Shown one piece after another: positions 61,119-64,000 of a stretch of DNA of 64,000 nt. The first letter of the stretch is position 1; the number at the start of each line of letters is the position of its first letter. The position numbers and the translations under genes were made by a program. Source of the DNA: Gonatopus flavifemur. Lineage: Eukaryota; Arthropoda; Insecta; Hymenoptera; Dryinidae. The notes beneath the pieces were generated by a model that saw nothing but the letters and a program-made list of their open reading frames with translations, did not search any database and was not told the DNA's origin. The DNA is taken from the NCBI GenBank assembly GCA_018340375.1, contig JAFFJZ010000010.1, positions 868,001-932,000 on the forward strand. The letters run 5' to 3'.

Positions 61119-61575
61119 GTGGAGTATCATGATACCAGAAGATCACAATCCTGACGGGGGCATAGGAGGCTTCCGAAGTAGTTCGTCTTGATACTTGGAT
61201 CTTGATCCGATCACTTTTCAACCAATCAAAAAGCCGGAAAAGTGATCCAAGGATCAAGATCAACTATTCCGGAAGCCTCCATAGTCTCGAAGTGTCATAA
61301 TCCCGAGATGGCATAATCCCGAAAAGTCATAGTCTTGAAGAAAAAATTATCGAATTCAATATAAATCAAGTATTTGACCACCTTTATCATAAAAAACGTT
61401 GTATCGATACATATTATGGGGAAACAAAACATTTCCTATGATAAAAGTGGTTAAATACTCGATTTATATTAGATTCGATAATTTTCTTTCCCGAACTATG
61501 ACTCCTCGGGATTATGCCATTTCAGGATTATGCCACCGTCGGGATTGTGATCTTTCGGTATTATGATACTCTACC
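61119..61575. repeat. Foldback cluster, unit 4, with about 16-bp subrepeats in its arms
   Basis: The left arm starts GGTGGAGTATCATGATACC and the right arm ends GGTATTATGATACTCTACC. The arms contain consecutive units of about 16 bp: ATAATCCCGAGATGGC, ATAATCCCGAAAAGTC, ATAGTCTTGAAG. They are mirrored on the right as GACTCCTCGGGATTAT and GCCATTTCAGGATTAT. The left arm is broken by a separate palindrome at 61165-61280. Confidence 0.75.
61165..61280. repeat. Palindrome inserted in the left arm of unit 4
   Basis: GGAGGCTTCCGAAGTAGTTC pairs with AACTATTCCGGAAGCCTCC, and CTTGGATCTTGATCCGATCA then CTTTT pairs with AAAAGTGATCCAAGGATCAA. ATA precedes it and follows it, which may be a 3-bp target duplication. 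Confidence 0.75.
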
Positions 61576-61794
61576 GCTGCTGAACTGAAAGAAAATAGAC
61601 CTGACTGAAGTGAAACCCGAAGAATGTTACTAGTCATGCTCCAATCATCATAATAGCCACCAATTCTTTTCGAATTCAATTCCATTTGAGTCTATTCTTT
61701 TTCTGATCAACAGCCATTCGGATCTATTCGCACATGGTCTAATTGAGTCAGTGGTCACAGATCGGAAACGAAGACTTCACTCACACAGACGTAA

Positions 61795-62011
61795 GTACAG
61801 TCGGTATAACAAGTCCGTTTACAGTTCTAACGGAAATATCTTTGAATACGTTGTTATTAATGAATTTTTAATATTTTTCTTCGATTGTATACCTTCATAT
61901 ATGTTCCTTCTATCATTCAGGTGGATTAGAAATTCTCAGATAACAGCAATAACGCATATTATATAAAGATATTTCCGTTAGAATTCAACGGACTTGTTAC
62001 ACCGACTGTAC
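61795..62011. repeat. TA-flanked MITE with CAGTCGG ends (Tc1/mariner-like)
   Basis: GTACAGTCGGTATAACAAGT then CCGTT pairs with AACGGACTTGTTACACCG then ACTGTAC. TTCTAACGGAAATATCTTT pairs with AAAGATATTTCCGTTAGAA. A TA next to CAGTCGG at both ends fits the TA target-site habit of Tc1/mariner-type MITEs. It is non-coding. Confidence 0.8.
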
Positions 62012-62170
62012 AAGAATGCGGGGTCAATTGGTCATTTTTATACTATGAAGTAAAAATAAACTAAGATATGGTATTTTCATGAAATTCTTGTACATCAGGC
62101 ATGTCCAAACTTGCTCAACTTTTTCGGAGACGGTAGTTCGATGGCAAGCGATTCCAAGGGTGTAGAGACG

Positions 62171-62282
62171 TAAGGGTGGCGTCACATGGAGCTTAAAAAG
62201 GCAAACATCCGCCTCTCTCTTCAACCAAGGGTTCCGCGTTCCGCTTTCCGCCCTTCTTTAGCTCCATGTGATGCCATCCTAA
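62171..62282. repeat. Short inverted-repeat element, GC-elevated
   Basis: TAAGGGTGGCGTCACATGGA then GCTTAAAAAGG pairs with CCCTTCTTTAGCTCCATG then TGATGCCATCCTA. About 112 bp with a CCGCGTTCCGCTTTCCG loop. Confidence 0.75.
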
Positions 62283-62289
62283 GGGTACA

Positions 62290-62957
62290 CGTACGTGTGA
62301 ACGTGTGATAGGTACGTGTCTTTACACGTACGTAAAATTGCGTGTCTATTAGTAACGGCTTCGTGTTAAATATGGCATCACTGCCTGAGACGATTGGAAG
62401 CACCCACTCTTTATAATTTCCCTCGTGCACCCACTGCGGAACATGATGGGCTGGTTTGCAACATGGAAAAACCAAAGGTGTCATTGTGAAACAACCCTTC
62501 GGTTCGATTTCCACCGTAGAAGTCCATTCCGTTCATTCGGGAATCAGTGTTCCAAGTTTCAGATTGTGACGACAGCATCAAAGGTTCATTGAGATCTGTG
62601 ACATCTTATTCCAATCCCAATGTAAAAATCTCCATAATTTACAAGTATTTCTCAAACTTTTTAATTACTTTTCATCAGAAGGATAATATTTATAAGAAAG
62701 ATCTATGTTTTTCAACATACAACCTGCGTTCGTCTCCCTCGATTCCCTACTTTTATAACACCGTATTACCTTTAATGATTAGTTATTGTAGTATGTGTGT
62801 AAGGAACATGCCGTGCAATGCAATTGTTTTTCATTCCGACTCTTTCTCATTCCAATACATCGCTTCAAAATTAATAGCGTGCTTGTGTCTTACATCAAAT
62901 ACAAAATGAATTCAGGTGGACATTGATGTTCTATTAAAGTGTACACACATACACACC

Positions 62958-63009
<52 letters not shown>

Positions 63010-64000
63010 CGTGTGCGCGCCTGCATGTATGTATATATATATATATTCATACAGATAGATGAATACATGCATATGTATACATACGTAAAAGATTGTGTTT
63101 TTCTTTTTTTCATTGACCAAACTCAAATATATTATTTTGTTAACAACGAGGCGATTCCTTTTTATCTAGTTTATAATTGTCGATAAAACAAACATCTGTT
63201 GATTCAATGGTGTTTGGTTTCACTTCTCGTTTGTTTTTTTTTTTTTTTCATGCTGTTGTGTACGTTCTTTGTGCTTCGTCGTTGGATAAATTGTGCAGTT
63301 TTTTTATAATAAACTGTGGAAGGAATCTACTAATACGAAGTATTCCAAATTTTATAAACGCATCATATATTCTCATTGTTCAAATAGTGTCATATTTCGT
63401 TGAATATTGAAGATTTGTTCAATATTTCGGTTCCCGTACGGTTTGTTTTTTTCACTTTATTCACTTGCGCTACAAGTCAAGTGAACTGGGTGGTCGAACT
63501 GAATAATAATAGTTTGTATTCATGAATGTATGTAAACAAAAGTGGAAGATTATTCAAATATGTTTCTTCGTTTATGTTGGAGGAATTTAATTTCATCTAT
63601 GAGTTAGTTAATGATTTGATCATTTATTCAATCTTGAATTGAGCTTTCTTCGCAGTAATTCTAAATGAAAAATTATTTATTAGGATCTCAATATTCAACA
63701 TTGAATTGCTACTGTTTTGTTTTTTCTTTTTTCTTTTTTTTTTTATTAACAAAGAAAGTGTTTGCTTTCTATATACTCGATATTCATTCATATTCTGTAA
63801 AGCTTTTTTTTTTTCTTTGTTTAGGACACAAAAGTTGTCAATAATGATATTTGACTGAGGTTATGACATTGGAATATTACATACTTGAAACCATTCTCAT
63901 TCTAGGTTAGTTGAATATACTTTTGATTGATCATGAAAATTTATATAGGAAACAGCATTAATAAACAAACAATTCTTAGTTTTAGAAAACTTCATTGTGG
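62290..64000. other. Gene-free right end
   Basis: Apart from CACGTACGTGTGAACGTG-type short palindromes at 62290-62345, the microsatellite at 62959 and T-rich runs (63228-63249, 63720-63745), I find no supported feature. The longest frame (62547-62909) has no domain and lies in A+T-rich sequence. Confidence 0.5.
62959..63022. repeat. (TA)n(TG)n microsatellite
   Basis: TA repeats pass into GTGTGTGTGTGCGTGTGCGC, alternating purine-pyrimidine throughout. It produces Tyr/Ile/Cys/Val shadow frames on both strands. Confidence 0.95.

Larger units (their letters stand above)
58845..61575. repeat. Cluster of nested foldback-like elements with CCCGA/TCGGG subrepeats
   Basis: Over 2.7 kb, words such as TAATCCCGA, TTTCGGGAT and ACCGAAGTT recur on both strands and are organised into mirror-image arms. 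The end-like block GGTAGACCTGTTTTATACCG occurs at 58845 and, inverted, near 59285-59311. Related blocks are at about 60041 (plus) and about 61105 (inverted). Further palindromes are at 59016-59218, 59800-60015, 60240-60377, 60799-61044 and 61119-61575. Arms made of short degenerate tandem units are typical of foldback-type DNA transposons. No transposase frame is present. Confidence 0.7.

Noticed and set aside
62480..62530. TTCGGTTCGATTTCC, resembling a tRNA T-loop
   Set aside because: No matching acceptor, D or anticodon stems can be drawn around it on either strand.
62547..62909. 120-codon plus-strand frame
   Set aside because: It has A+T-driven composition with no domain, and no acceptor, donor or promoter context was seen.
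62890..63186. Tyr/Ile/His-rich frames on both strands
   Set aside because: They are artefacts of the TA/TG microsatellite at 62959-63022.

Overview
The window is A+T-rich eukaryotic DNA, roughly two thirds A+T by eye. It has very low gene density, many microsatellites and a dense population of short inverted-repeat elements. A glutamine-rich regulatory-type exon with a canonical GT splice donor, hAT and LINE transposon remnants, GAGA-type tracts and large intron or intergenic space all suggest an arthropod, most likely an insect. A hymenopteran is plausible but not proven. There are no bacterial operons, no CRISPR array and no recognisable tRNA or rRNA.

Layout. The only coding sequence I can support is one exon on the minus strand (19615 down to 18998). 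It is the first coding exon of a Q/G/S/P-rich, probably nuclear, protein. It ends at a textbook 5' splice site, so the minus-strand sequence from 18997 towards position 1 is probably its first large intron. That stretch carries no second exon I can recognise. Upstream of the exon (19616-20260) is a 5' leader or promoter region with a TA/TG microsatellite and a polypyrimidine/polypurine block. From about 20.3 kb to the right end I find no convincing protein gene. Four GC-elevated, purine- or pyrimidine-skewed islands (about 20.0, 29.0, 38.8 and 45.8 kb) interrupt this desert and are the best candidates for promoters or other regulatory DNA.

Mobile DNA dominates the rest. Two decayed protein-coding transposon pieces were found by translation: the C-terminal part of a LINE reverse transcriptase (6699-6887) and the C-terminal dimerisation region of a hAT transposase (10899-11213, with internal stops). 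At least a dozen families of non-autonomous inverted-repeat elements (MITE or foldback type) are visible. Family B (about 130 bp, GCACGATATTTCACGATATC ends) has six copies. An A+T-rich TATATAATT family (family A) has about ten. Other families have termini of the CCCTGGTTGAAA, TTAA-GGGGATACC, CACTGTAGCTGAA, TA-CAGTCGGTATAAC and CGCTCTCCAAATAGTGC types.

The most unusual structure is at 58845-61575. It is a chain of nested palindromes whose arms are built of a degenerate 'nnATAATCCCGA'-like subrepeat of about 16 bp, with further hairpins inserted inside the arms. It resembles foldback-type transposons, but I cannot assign it to a known family. Other notable points are a TTAA-flanked palindrome nested inside another element (49794-50139), a nearly perfect 282-bp palindrome (40830-41111) and a 64-nt miRNA-like hairpin (31684-31747).
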